A stretch of 64,000 bases of DNA from Streptomyces tauricus (GCF_014650955.1 NZ_BMVY01000026.1:62001-126000); one strand, 5' to 3'; positions 8,977-17,298 are shown, counted from the stretch's first letter. Numbers and translations are program-made. Notes: generated by a model not told the origin, from the letters alone.

Positions 8977-10548
8977 CTACGTGCAGTTCTGGCCGCTGTT
9001 GATGCAGTCCACGACCTCGTTCATCTCGTTCTCGTCGAAGAAGTTGATGAAGTCGTTGTGGTCGGTGATCGGCTTGTGCAGCTGGTCCGGGAAGGAGTCC
9101 ACCGCAAAGGCGTTGGTGATCTGATCGCCCTGGATCTGCGGGGCCGCCACGTCGTAGACGAGCCGGACCTGCAGCTGCGGGATGGCCTGGAAGCCGTTGG
9201 CGCAGGTGCCGTCCGCCTGGACGAAGGCCACGTGGGTGCGGTGGTTGGCGCTGTCGATGTTCTGGCCGTCCCAGCAGCTCTGGAAGTTGGACGTGCGCAC
9301 CACGGAGCTGCCCTCGGGGCAGATCGGGAACTTGTCCGTCAGCTGGCGGTCCTCGAAGCCGGTGCAGCTCCAGTTCGTGTTGGCGTTGTTGAGGCCGTTG
9401 ACGAAGGCCTTGGCGTCACCGGTGATGATGCGCAGGGCCGTCGGCATCGCGACGACATCGCCCTTCTTGTTGCCCACGAACTTCAGCTGAGCCTCGCTGG
9501 CCTGCTGGATCGTGCCGACGTTGCCGTCCTGACCGCCACCGGCGGCGTCCGCGTCGATGTCGTCCTTGCCGTCCTGCACACGCAGTACCGGCCAGAAGTA
9601 CGAGGACTTGTCGCCCTGGTTCTGGCAGGTGGTCTCGGCGTTGGCCAGGTCCTCGTCGCTCGCGAAGGCGTCGTTGGACTGGTTGCCGACGTAGTCGTGC
9701 TGGTGCTGGGCGCCATTGCTGACACCCGGGGCGACGATCACGTTGTCCGAGTTGCGGAGCTCGTTCTCGTTGGTGCCGCAGCTCGTGGTGAAGGTGCCGG
9801 TGGAACCGGTGTCCCCGTTCGCGGGGAGCCCGTTGGCGCCCACACCCTTGGGGCCGCCGTTCGGCTGGACCTGGGTGATGTCCTGGAAGTCGGCTGCCAC
9901 GGGCCCGTTGTCGGCCTGACCGCCGTTACCGCCGTCGCCACCCTGGCCGCCGCCGTTGCCGGCCTGGCCACCGTTGCCCTGACCGCCGTTGTTGCCGGCC
10001 TGGCCACCGTTGTTGCCCTGACCGCCGTTGTTACCACCCTGGCCGCCGTTGTTGCCCTGGCCCCCACCCGTGGGATTGCCGGCGGGTACGCCCTGGCAGC
10101 CCGCGAACTTGCCCCATCCTCTGGGTCCCTTGCCGCCCGCGCGCTTGATGTTGTTGCTGATCCTGTCGAGCGTGGCGACACGCTTGGACTTCAGGGGGCT
10201 GAGGATGGCGTTGTTGACGTAGCCGGGGTCTCCCGCCTGGGCCTGGCGAGTGTCCGCAAGACGCTTATAGGCCTCCGTGACCTGCTGGTCGAGCTTGGCC
10301 AGCTCCTTGTCGACACCGGCGCGGGCGCCCTTGGGCACGGAGGTCAGCTTCTGGCCGACGTCCGGGCATTTGATCGTGGCCACCGAGGCGGCGGTCGTCT
10401 GCGCGTTCCGCGTCGAGTTCTTGCTCTCGCCCGCGGAAGCGTAGATGTTGGCCGCAAGCAGACCGCCGCCACCCAGCGCGAGAGCCGCCGATGCGGCTAT
10501 CGCCCGGTTGGCGAGCGTGGAGCGGCGTTTTCGGTTCGTGCGTCCCAT
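8977..10548 (-). CDS. Secreted DUF1996 protein with Gly/Asn/Gln-rich linker
   Basis: A 523-residue exported protein. The N-terminus is Arg/Lys-rich (MGRTNRKRR) followed by a hydrophobic Ala/Gly/Leu segment to about residue 33, a signal peptide or anchor. A helical region (about 45-130) precedes a low-complexity linker of Gly-Gln-Asn repeats (about 160-215). The C-terminal 300 residues match my memory of DUF1996, with conserved Cys, His and Trp positions such as the EDLANAETTCQNQGD region and YFWPVLR. DUF1996 occurs in actinomycete and fungal secreted proteins and has no agreed function. The ATG at 10548 is chosen over upstream in-frame codons because GGGAG sits just before it and it opens the signal sequence. 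An AT-rich stretch at 10730-10750 may be its promoter region. Confidence 0.85.
   Translation of the reverse strand: MGRTNRKRRSTLANRAIAASAALALGGGGLLAANIYASAGESKNSTRNAQTTAASVATIKCPDVGQKLTSVPKGARAGVDKELAKLDQQVTEAYKRLADTRQAQAGDPGYVNNAILSPLKSKRVATLDRISNNIKRAGGKGPRGWGKFAGCQGVPAGNPTGGGQGNNGGQGGNNGGQGNNGGQAGNNGGQGNGGQAGNGGGQGGDGGNGGQADNGPVAADFQDITQVQPNGGPKGVGANGLPANGDTGSTGTFTTSCGTNENELRNSDNVIVAPGVSNGAQHQHDYVGNQSNDAFASDEDLANAETTCQNQGDKSSYFWPVLRVQDGKDDIDADAAGGGQDGNVGTIQQASEAQLKFVGNKKGDVVAMPTALRIITGDAKAFVNGLNNANTNWSCTGFEDRQLTDKFPICPEGSSVVRTSNFQSCWDGQNIDSANHRTHVAFVQADGTCANGFQAIPQLQVRLVYDVAAPQIQGDQITNAFAVDSFPDQLHKPITDHNDFINFFDENEMNEVVDCINSGQNCT
9905..10070 (-). repeat. Short tandem repeats encoding the Gly/Asn/Gln linker
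   Basis: Within the DUF1996 gene, a run of imperfect 9- to 12-bp units (CCGTTGTTGCCCTGGCC-like on the plus strand) encodes GGQGNNGGQ-type repeats. It is slippage-prone DNA and is likely to vary in length between strains. Confidence 0.8.
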
Positions 10549-10808
10549 GGAACTCCCTCTGGCTTCCTTGCGGGGGCATCGAGGCGCCCGGCAGGAGGTG
10601 AAGCGGCTCCGTTCAATACGGAGGAGGTTCCTGGGGCGTTCAGAGGCCTCAGAAATTGATGGGAGTTCCGTGGCGCAATCCTGCCGCAACGGGCCCAGAA
10701 GCCCCTGAAACAACGGCAGTTGAGCGGCAATTATTGAATATCATTCAGCGGATCCGGAACTCGGTCACAGTTCCGGCCGACCCTTGTTCCCCTTGCTTAT
10801 GAACCCTT

Positions 10809-11462
10809 TCAGCGACCCTGGTCCAAATAGGCGAGAACGGCCAGGACGCGACGGTTGTCGTCGTCCGAGACATCCAGGCCGAGCTTCTGGAAGATGTTGG
10901 ACGTGTGCTTGGCGATCGCCCGCTCCGTGACCACGAGTTGGCCCGCGATCGCCGCATTCGACCTGCCCTGCGCCATCAGTTCCAAAACCTCCAGCTCGCG
11001 AGGCGTCAGCCGCCCCAGCGGCCGCCCGTCGCCCTGCCGCCGCGCCAGCAACTGCTGGATGACCTGCGGATCCATCGCCGTGCCGCCCGCGGCCACCCGC
11101 CGTACCGCGTCGATGAACTGCTCGGCGTCGAACACCCGGTCCTTGAGCAGATATCCGACCCCGCCGGCCCCGTCGGCGAGCAGCTCACGCGCGTACAACT
11201 GCTCGACGTGCTGGGACAGGACGAGCACCGGAAGGCCGGGCCTGGCCCGGCGCGCCGCCAGCGCGCACTGCAGTCCCTCGTCCGTGTGCGAGGGCGGCAG
11301 CCGTACGTCGACCACGGCGACATCCGGCGCCAACTCGGCGAGCGCCCGCGTCAGTTCGGGCCCGCTCCCGACGGCGGCGGCGATCTCGAAGTCGAACGCC
11401 TCCAGCATCCGGACCAGACCGTCGCGCAGCAGGAACAGGTCTTCGGCTAGGACGACGCGCAA
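10809..11462 (-). CDS. NarL/LuxR-type response regulator
   Basis: A 217-residue response regulator. It has a receiver domain (about 1-120) with phospho-acceptor Asp in VVDVRLP and a conserved Lys in YLLKDR. A LuxR-type helix-turn-helix follows (about 150-205; LTPRELEVLELMAQG and a recognition helix in AKHTSNIFQKLGL). The start is TTG at 11462, inside the end of the kinase gene: the two frames overlap by 16 bp, and GGAG five bases upstream serves the TTG, so translation is probably coupled. It works with the kinase encoded at 11447-12739. The target genes are unknown. Confidence 0.94.
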   Translation of the reverse strand: MRVVLAEDLFLLRDGLVRMLEAFDFEIAAAVGSGPELTRALAELAPDVAVVDVRLPPSHTDEGLQCALAARRARPGLPVLVLSQHVEQLYARELLADGAGGVGYLLKDRVFDAEQFIDAVRRVAAGGTAMDPQVIQQLLARRQGDGRPLGRLTPRELEVLELMAQGRSNAAIAGQLVVTERAIAKHTSNIFQKLGLDVSDDDNRRVLAVLAYLDQGR

Positions 11463-12739
11463 GGGATCTCCATGGTCACCATGGTGGGACCGCCCGCGGG
11501 ACTGCTGACGGCCAGGACGCCGTCGAATGTACCGAGTCGCCGTTCGACCCCGGAGAGTCCCGACCCCGTACCGATCACTGCGCCGCCCCCGCCGTCGTCG
11601 GTGACGGCGATCCGGAGCATGCCGCCGTGCTCCGGTGCGTGGTGCAGATCGACCCAGACGCGCCCGGCGCCCGCGTGCTTGACCGCGTTGGTGAGGACCT
11701 CGCTGACGGCGAAGTACGCCGCGGCCTCCACCGGCTCCCCGAGCCGGCCCGGCAGGTCCACGTCGACCTCCGTGGCGACCGGCATCCGCAGCGCCAACGC
11801 CCGTACCGCGTCCCCGAGTCCGCGCTCGGCGAGTACGGGGGGATGGATGCCGCGTACGAGGTCCCGGAGTTCGGTGAGGGCCTCGGCGGAGGACCGGCGG
11901 GCCTGTGCGAGCAGCTGCCTCGCCTTCGCCGGGTCCTTCTCGATCAGGGCGTCGATCGTGCCGAGGTCCATGCCCATCGCGACCAGCCGGGCCTGGGCCC
12001 CGTCGTGCAGATCCCGTTCGATACGCCGCAGTTCGGCGGCGGAGGTGTCGACGGCGTCACGCCGTGTCTCGGTGAGTACGCGGACCCGCTGGGCGAGTTC
12101 GCCCTGCCCGGACGCCAGGACGGACCGGGTCAGCAGGAAGTGGACGCGCAGGAGGTAGGGGATGGTGTAGACCCCGGCGACGAGGAGGGCGGCGCCCAGG
12201 GCCGCCGCGGCGAGCGCGCTGAGCTGCCCGCCGACCGGCACGAACCCGTACCACCAGCCCACGTATGTGCCGTCGGTGAAGACCCGCCACAGCCCGGCGG
12301 CCAGCGCGAACCCCTCGAAGGGATAGAGGAGCAGCGCGGCGGGCAGCACCGCGGTGACGAAGCCCGCGGTCATGTCCACGGGGAGCCACAGGAGGTCCCG
12401 CCGGACGGCCGGATCGCCGAGCAGGTGGAAGCACCGCCCCCACGGATTGGCGCCCCTCGGGACCGGCCGGTACGCGGGCGGGATCCGTACCCCGCCCCAC
12501 CGGGCCGCCAGCAGCCGCCGCCAGTCGGCGAAGGCGCGTACGGCGGCCAGGACCCAGGGCGTCGTGAAGAGGCCGATGCCCAGCGGCACGAGCACGATCG
12601 ACACGACGCAGAGCACGAAGAGGACGATCGACCCGGCCGGCGCCACCACGGCCAGCAGCAGAGCCCGCGCTCCGGCGATCGCGGCGGTACGCACCCGGCC
12701 GCCCGCCCTGGTCTTCCCGTGGTCCCCGTCGGTGTCCAT
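11447..12739 (-). CDS. Sensor histidine kinase (HisKA_3 type)
   Basis: A 430-residue membrane histidine kinase of the NarX/DesK class. The N-terminal 210 residues hold several hydrophobic helices (for example LLAVVAPAGSIVLFVLC), with short loops rather than a large sensor domain. The dimerisation/phospho-acceptor motif IERDLHDGAQARL lies near residue 235. An HATPase_c domain with N box (EVLTNAVKHA) and G box (DDGGGGA) follows. ATG 12739 is preferred over TTG 12757 because GAGGG lies just upstream. It overlaps the response-regulator gene downstream by 16 bp. The signal sensed is not evident. Confidence 0.93.
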   Translation of the reverse strand: MDTDGDHGKTRAGGRVRTAAIAGARALLLAVVAPAGSIVLFVLCVVSIVLVPLGIGLFTTPWVLAAVRAFADWRRLLAARWGGVRIPPAYRPVPRGANPWGRCFHLLGDPAVRRDLLWLPVDMTAGFVTAVLPAALLLYPFEGFALAAGLWRVFTDGTYVGWWYGFVPVGGQLSALAAAALGAALLVAGVYTIPYLLRVHFLLTRSVLASGQGELAQRVRVLTETRRDAVDTSAAELRRIERDLHDGAQARLVAMGMDLGTIDALIEKDPAKARQLLAQARRSSAEALTELRDLVRGIHPPVLAERGLGDAVRALALRMPVATEVDVDLPGRLGEPVEAAAYFAVSEVLTNAVKHAGAGRVWVDLHHAPEHGGMLRIAVTDDGGGGAVIGTGSGLSGVERRLGTFDGVLAVSSPAGGPTMVTMEIPCASS

Positions 12740-12826
12740 GCCCTCAGTCTCGCCCAACCCGCCGCCGTGGTCAGGGGGCCGGGCACCCGGAAGGGGGGTG
12801 GTGCTGGCCCCACCCCCCGACCGGTC

Positions 12827-13819
12827 TCAGCCGCCCAGGACCTTGTCCTCCACGAGGGGGTCGAGCCCGACCACGGGACGATCGGGACGCCGGGGAGCGG
12901 TGCCGCCGATGCCTTGGAGCCAGCTCCAGGTGTCGGCCACGGTCTCCTCGACGGGACGGCAGCGGAGCCCGTCCCGTACGGCCTTCGACACATCGACGCT
13001 GTGCAGCATGTCGTGCAGCTCGGAGCCCGGCGGCACCCACACGGGCAACTGCGTCCAGGGCTCGATGCCGGCCGCCAGCACCACCTCGGGCCCGGTCCAC
13101 CGGAGTTCGGCCCGCCCGCCCGTCACCCGCGCGCAGGCGTCGAGCAACGTCTCCGTGGTCGCGTGCCCCGAGGGACTGATGAGGTTGTACGCCCCACTCG
13201 CCGCGCTCTCCACGGCCCCCAGCGTCCACTCGGCGAGGTCGCGGACGTCGACGTACTGGAGGGGGAGTCCACGGGGGCCGGGCGCGAGCACGGGGCCACC
13301 GCGGGCCGCCCGGGCGAGCCACCACGGCAGCCGGCCGATGTTCTCGTACGGGCCGAGGATCAGACCGGCCCGTACCAGCAGCGCCCGCTCCTCGCCGAAG
13401 GCGTCGAGCACGGCCAGTTCGCCACCGCGCTTGTCGCGCGCGTAGTCGGTCTGCCCGGCGTCGGGGGAGGCGCCCTCGACCAGCGGGGCGCTCTCGTCGT
13501 AACCGGCCGGCTGCGGCCACGCGTACACCGAACAGCTCGACACGTACACGTACCGCCGGACGCGGTCCTTCAGCAGCCGCGCGGAGTCCCTGACCACGTG
13601 GGGAGCGCCCGACCAGGTGTCGACCACGAGATCCCAGTCGCCCTCGGCGAGAGCCGCGAGCCCGTCGGGCGCGGTGCGGTCGCCGTGCAGGGCGCGCACG
13701 CCCGCGGGCGGGTCGTGGCGCCCGCGGTGGAAGACGGTCACGTCCCAGCCGCGCTCCAGCGCCGCCTCCACGACGGCCCGCCCCACGAACTCCGTACCAC
13801 CCAGCATCAGAAGTCTCAT
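12827..13819 (-). CDS. NAD-dependent epimerase/dehydratase-family reductase
   Basis: A 330-residue extended or atypical short-chain dehydrogenase. The N-terminal Rossmann motif is GGTEFVG (residues about 7-13), followed by an acidic/basic cofactor selector region (FHRGRHD). The candidate catalytic YxxxK is YARDK near residue 128, with upstream Ser in YVSSCSVY. The substrate is unknown; NAD(P)-dependent nucleotide-sugar or isoflavone-reductase-like activity is possible. The ATG at 13819 gives a start right at the first beta strand. It is downstream of the winged-helix regulator and separated from it by a strong hairpin, so it probably has its own promoter. Confidence 0.85.
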   Translation of the reverse strand: MRLLMLGGTEFVGRAVVEAALERGWDVTVFHRGRHDPPAGVRALHGDRTAPDGLAALAEGDWDLVVDTWSGAPHVVRDSARLLKDRVRRYVYVSSCSVYAWPQPAGYDESAPLVEGASPDAGQTDYARDKRGGELAVLDAFGEERALLVRAGLILGPYENIGRLPWWLARAARGGPVLAPGPRGLPLQYVDVRDLAEWTLGAVESAASGAYNLISPSGHATTETLLDACARVTGGRAELRWTGPEVVLAAGIEPWTQLPVWVPPGSELHDMLHSVDVSKAVRDGLRCRPVEETVADTWSWLQGIGGTAPRRPDRPVVGLDPLVEDKVLGG

Positions 13820-13846
13820 GCGGGGGACTCTGCCCTGATCAGCCGT

Positions 13847-13889
13847 GCGGCGGAACGGAATTCTGCCCACAGGCAAACCGTTCCGCCGC
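13847..13889 (-). terminator. Hairpin terminator after the winged-helix regulator gene
   Basis: Perfect 12-bp inverted repeat (GCGGCGGAACGG at 13847-13858, complement at 13878-13889) with a 19-nt loop, just downstream of the stop of the minus-strand regulator gene. Confidence 0.75.
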
Positions 13890-13897
13890 CGGGTGGG

Positions 13898-14503
13898 TCA
13901 ACTGCCCGTGACAGGCGCGTACTTGTAGCCCACGCGCCGCACGGTCCTGATGGTGTCGCGGTGCTCCGCACCGAGCTTGCGGCGCAGCCGGGCGATGTGG
14001 ACGTCGACGGTCCGGCCGTCGCCCACGTGCCCGTAGCCCCACACCGTGGTGACCAGCTGGTCGCGGGTGTGCACCCGGTGCGGGTGCGCCACCAGGTGCG
14101 CGAGCAGCTCGAACTCCAGGTACGTGAGGTCGAGCGGACGCCCGTCGACCTCGGCGGTGCGCTGGACGGTGTCGACCCGCACGGGATGGCCGAGCCCGGC
14201 CTCGCCGGACTCCGCGACTGCCGCCTCCTGCGTCTCTGCCTCCGTCTCCGGCACGGCGACCGGCAGGAGGGAGGGCTGATCGGCCGGTACGAGGACCAGG
14301 TAGCCGATCATCGGCGGGTGGCCCGGGAGTGCGGGCAGGGTGTGCGGGGGAGCGGGCAGCCAGGTGGCGCCCGGCGGCAGGAAGTCGGTGACGTCGACCA
14401 CCTCGTCCCGGTCGACGGCACGCAGCCGATGGCGTGCGGAGCCGGTGGACGGGGCCGGGGAGGGGGCGGTGGCCACGGAGGAGAAGGAACGGGTGTTCGC
14501 CAT
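13898..14503 (-). CDS. Orphan OmpR/PhoB-type winged-helix regulator without receiver domain
   Basis: A 201-residue DNA-binding protein. The C-terminal 95 residues are a full OmpR/PhoB winged helix (LDLTYLEFELLAHLVAHP, then RDQLVTTVWG, VDVHIARLRRKLG and the wing IRTVRRVGYKY). The N-terminal 100 residues are not a receiver domain: there is no phospho-acceptor Asp, and the region is Pro/Ala/Glu-rich. It therefore probably responds to something other than phosphorylation. The ATG at 14503 has only a weak ribosome site. A Cys-rich small ORF lies 77 bp upstream on the same strand and could be a leader. It lies next to glnII, so a role in nitrogen metabolism is conceivable but unproven. Confidence 0.9.
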   Translation of the reverse strand: MANTRSFSSVATAPSPAPSTGSARHRLRAVDRDEVVDVTDFLPPGATWLPAPPHTLPALPGHPPMIGYLVLVPADQPSLLPVAVPETEAETQEAAVAESGEAGLGHPVRVDTVQRTAEVDGRPLDLTYLEFELLAHLVAHPHRVHTRDQLVTTVWGYGHVGDGRTVDVHIARLRRKLGAEHRDTIRTVRRVGYKYAPVTGS

Positions 14504-14580
14504 GAGAGGTCAGCTCTTTTCGCGCGAGAGGTCGTCGAGGACGTACGTCGTGCGCGCTGGCCGAAGGCCGGGGTACGGCT

Positions 14581-14736
14581 TTAGAGGGCCCGCGCGTTCG
14601 TCGCGCGACAACACACCCGGTCGAAGTCGTGGTGCTGACGGGAAGGCCAGAAGGGCTCGAGGTCGTGGCGACCCGTAGCGATGCACTCCTGGAAGCTGGC
14701 CATGCCCCCATTGAAGCAGACACAGCCCCGCAACAT
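14581..14736 (-). CDS. Cys-rich 51-residue small ORF, possible leader peptide
   Basis: A short frame preceded by a strong AGGAGG ribosome site three bases before its ATG at 14736, and ending with TAA at 14581-14583. The peptide has five Cys (positions 5, 7, 18, 42 and 43), and its C-terminal part reads RQHHDFDRVCCRATNAR. That recalls the short actinomycete leader peptides with an His-x-Asp-x-x-Arg-Val-then-Cys ending thought to sense cysteine supply. It precedes the winged-helix regulator by 77 bp, a gap containing small stem-loops (for example GGCCTTCGGCC). It could instead be an independent small protein. The leader interpretation is inference. Confidence 0.5.
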   Translation of the reverse strand: MLRGCVCFNGGMASFQECIATGRHDLEPFWPSRQHHDFDRVCCRATNARAL

Positions 14737-14773
14737 CAGCCTCCTCTCACTGTCCGGACACCCCCACCCACCC

Positions 14774-15000
14774 AGGGGCGCGGGGAACTGCGCAAACGCC
14801 CACACCGACCCAGGCCCCCACTCACCCAAGGGCGCGGGGAACTGCGCAAACACCCACACCGACCCGGGCGCCCTTGCAACTCCCCGACACCCCACTCACC
14901 CAGGGGCGCGGGGAACTGCGCAAACGGCCCCACCGACCCCGGGCGCCCTCTTCCAACTCCCTGAGGCCCCACTCACCCAGGGGCGCGGGGAACTGCGCAA
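14774..15000. repeat. Family A repeats in tandem array, four copies
   Basis: Four forward-orientation cores starting at about 14774, 14829, 14902 and 14980. They are joined by related spacers (CAAACGCCCACACCGACCC and variants), so the whole unit is duplicated in tandem at 55-78 bp spacing. The array fills most of the gap between the small ORF (start 14736) and the end of glnII (15092). Confidence 0.85.
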
Positions 15001-15091
15001 ACGCCCACACCGACCCCGGCCCCCACCCCGCGGGTGAACGCAAAGGGACGCCCACCCCCTCGGTGAGCGCCCCTCGCGAAGGTCAGGAACT

Positions 15092-16120
15092 TCAGACCTG
15101 CCCAGCCTTCTCAAGCGCGGAGCAGCACGTGTCGACGATCAGCCGAGTGACCACGTACGGGTCGACGTTGGCGTTAGGACGCCGATCCTCGATGTACCCC
15201 TTGCCGTCCTTCTCGACCTGCCACGGGATACGCACCGAGGCCCCCCGGTTGGACACCCCGTACGAGTACTCGTTCCACGGCGCGGTCTCGTGCAGCCCCG
15301 TCAGCCGGTCGTCGATGCCCGCACCGTAGTTCTTGACGTGGTCGAGCGGCTTCGAGCCCTCACCCAGCGACTCGCACGCGGTGATGATCGCGTCGTACCC
15401 CTCGCGCATCGCCTTCGTGGAGAAGTTGGTGTGCGCACCGGCACCGTTCCAGTCGCCCTTCACCGGCTTCGGGTCCAGCGTCGCGGAGACGTTGAAGTCC
15501 TCGGCGGTGCGGTACAGCAGCCAGCGGGCCACCCACAGGTGGTCGGAGACCTCCAGCGGCGAGACCGGTCCGACCTGGAACTCCCACTGCCCGGGCATGA
15601 CCTCGGCGTTGATGCCGGAGATGGCGAGCCCGGCCTTGAGGCAGTTGTCCAGGTGGGCCTCGACGATCTTGCGGCCGAAGATCTCGTCCGCGCCGACGCC
15701 GCAGTAGTAGCCGCCCTGCGGGGCCGGGAAGCCGCCCACGGGGAAGCCGAGCGGACGCTCGCCGTCGAAGAACGTGTACTCCTGCTCGATGCCGAAGATC
15801 GACTCCTGCGCGGCGAACTTCTCCGCGACCTCGCTGAGCGCGGCACGGGTGTTGGACTCGTGCGGCGTCATGTCGATGTTGAGGACCTCGCACATGACGA
15901 GGATGTCGTCACCGCCGCGGATCGGGTCCGGGAAGGTCGCGACCGGCTTGAGCACACGGTCCGAGGCGTGACCCTCGGCCTGGTTCGTGGACGACCCGTC
16001 GAAGCCCCAGATCGGCAGCTCCGCACCCTTCGCGTCGTCGGCCAGTATCTTCGTCTTCGAACGGAGCTTGGCCGTCGGCTCGGTGCCGTCGATCCAGATG
16101 TACTCAGCCTTGAAGGTCAC
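15092..16120 (-). CDS. glnII: Glutamine synthetase type II
   Basis: A eukaryote-like GSII that makes glutamine from glutamate, ammonia and ATP. 342 residues is typical for the type and much shorter than GlnA. Visible GSII features include WGFDGSSTNQAEG near residue 38, FGIEQEYTFF (metal-binding Glu), GINAEVMPGQWEFQVGP, and the C-terminal RIPWQVEKDGKGYIEDRRP. It lacks the adenylylation Tyr loop of GSI, so GlnE does not control it. The GTG at 16120 follows GAAGGA by eight bases; the longer upstream frame is not conserved GSII sequence. It is monocistronic, with an imperfect GlnR-like site about 125 bp upstream. Streptomyces keep this enzyme together with GlnA. Confidence 0.96.
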   Translation of the reverse strand: MTFKAEYIWIDGTEPTAKLRSKTKILADDAKGAELPIWGFDGSSTNQAEGHASDRVLKPVATFPDPIRGGDDILVMCEVLNIDMTPHESNTRAALSEVAEKFAAQESIFGIEQEYTFFDGERPLGFPVGGFPAPQGGYYCGVGADEIFGRKIVEAHLDNCLKAGLAISGINAEVMPGQWEFQVGPVSPLEVSDHLWVARWLLYRTAEDFNVSATLDPKPVKGDWNGAGAHTNFSTKAMREGYDAIITACESLGEGSKPLDHVKNYGAGIDDRLTGLHETAPWNEYSYGVSNRGASVRIPWQVEKDGKGYIEDRRPNANVDPYVVTRLIVDTCCSALEKAGQV

Positions 16121-16242
16121 GGGCCACATCCTTCGGGGTGGGTCTCTAAGCGCAGTGCGAGAGCTGCGGCGCTGCGGCACTGGGGCGCCGCGGAGGATGC
16201 CCGAAGCCTGTCAACAGGCAGTTTCCCGATCATTGCCCGGAT

Positions 16243-16258
16243 GTGAACCCCGTGTTAC
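16243..16258 (-). promoter_or_regulatory. Possible GlnR half-site upstream of glnII
   Basis: The minus strand reads GTAAC-N6-TTCAC. The first box fits the GlnR consensus (gTnAc-n6-GaAAc); the second matches it poorly. A GTGAC lies 25 bp further upstream. glnII is a known GlnR target in Streptomyces, but this site is much weaker than the one before glnA. Confidence 0.35.
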
Positions 16259-16326
16259 CTGGTGCCTCTGTGGCAGGGGTCACCTACGGAGAGCGTCCCC
16301 GACTCGTATGCGATGGGTTTCGGACA

Positions 16327-16348
16327 GGTGGCGGCCAGGGCCGCCACC
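16327..16348 (-). terminator. Hairpin terminator after the DPBB-like protein gene
   Basis: GGTGGCGGCC (16327-16336) pairs perfectly with GGCCGCCACC (16339-16348) across a two-base turn. It lies 33 bp downstream of the minus-strand gene that ends at 16381. Confidence 0.65.
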
Positions 16349-16380
16349 CGACGCGAAACCAGGCGGTCCGGCGGGACCCG

Positions 16381-17082
16381 TCAGCCCACCTTCTCGATGA
16401 CGGCCTTGCGGATCAGGAACTTGCCGGGCTCGCGGACCTGCTCGAAGGCCTCGTTGTTCAGCAGCACGCAGCTGCCGGAGACCGAGGTGACCTCCACGGT
16501 CGTGGACTTGTTGTTGTCCAGGTTCGTGACCTTGAGCTTCGTACCGGCCGGGAACTGGTTGCTGGACGCGGCGGGCGCGCCCGCCTCACCGGAGAGGGTG
16601 ACCGTGGACCCGTTGCAGACCTGCTCGCCGACCGCGGCGTCGCCGCCTCCGGCGGCGGGGGCGGACGCGGCCTGCGACGGCTGCTCGGCGGGCGCTTCGG
16701 CCTCCGCTCCCGTACCGGCCCCGGCACCGGCGCCCGCTCCGGCCCCGTCCCCCACGTTGGCGTCGGACTCGCCGACCGTGCAGCCGGAGGCCTCCTGCTG
16801 CACCTTGATCTGGGCGATGACCGCTTCACGGTTGGCGATCCGCGCCTCGGACTGGGCGTCGGGCGCGGTGCGCTGTCCCTCGATGAACTTCTCGTTGTTG
16901 CCGAGGGCGGTGGCCAGTCCGTCGCACACCACGGAGGACTGCGCCTTCGGCTGCGCGGTGGACGCGGCCGGCGTCGCGTTCGACGTGGTGGCCAGGGCGA
17001 AGGCCCCACCACCGGCCACCGCGGCGGCGCTCACCAGCAGGGCGATCTTCTTCTTCGTCCCAAGAGTTCTTCTGCGCGACAT
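16381..17082 (-). CDS. Exported protein with C-terminal RlpA/DPBB-like domain
   Basis: A 233-residue exported protein. The Arg/Lys N-terminus and hydrophobic stretch (IALLVSAAAVAGGGAFALA) form a signal peptide ending near residue 36. A helical segment with two Cys (VVCDGLA and SGCTVGE) follows, then a Gly-Ala repeat linker (about 115-145). The C-terminal 75 residues look like a double-psi beta-barrel of the RlpA/expansin kind (FPAGTKLKVTNLDNNKSTTV). The catalytic Asp of lytic RlpA proteins is not obvious (the equivalent region reads VTSVSGSCVL), so it may bind rather than cut peptidoglycan. The ATG at 17082 opens the signal sequence. The domain call is from pattern memory. Confidence 0.78.
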   Translation of the reverse strand: MSRRRTLGTKKKIALLVSAAAVAGGGAFALATTSNATPAASTAQPKAQSSVVCDGLATALGNNEKFIEGQRTAPDAQSEARIANREAVIAQIKVQQEASGCTVGESDANVGDGAGAGAGAGAGTGAEAEAPAEQPSQAASAPAAGGGDAAVGEQVCNGSTVTLSGEAGAPAASSNQFPAGTKLKVTNLDNNKSTTVEVTSVSGSCVLLNNEAFEQVREPGKFLIRKAVIEKVG

Positions 17083-17298
17083 GAACGGCTCCTGTCCCCG
17101 GCCGCCCCTGGCGGCGGCCGTTCGCCGTTATGTACGAGATACCGAACAGACTTGCTCAGTCGTTGACGCGAGTCACTTGAGTAACGTAGATCACACGGCA
17201 GTTGGGCCCTTGCCGGCAGTCGGGACTGCTGAAGCGGTCGGGGCCGCAAGGGCCGCGTGGGCCTCAGGTCGCCGGGGCCTCCAGGGATGCCGGGGCCG

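Noticed and set aside
7525..10659. 1044-residue plus-strand open frame
   Set aside because: Covers several real genes on both strands and is low-complexity Arg/Gly/Val protein. It arises from GC-rich third positions of genes read in another frame.
11627..14584. 985-residue plus-strand frame
   Set aside because: Antisense to the kinase, reductase and regulator genes; no recognisable protein features.
14774..15000. Tandem repeats resembling a CRISPR array
   Set aside because: Spacers are related to one another and of uneven length, the repeat is dispersed through the window, and no cas gene is present.
16121..16180. Longer GlnII N-terminus starting at 16180
   Set aside because: Extra residues are not part of type II synthetases, and the ribosome site GAAGGA is placed for GTG 16120.
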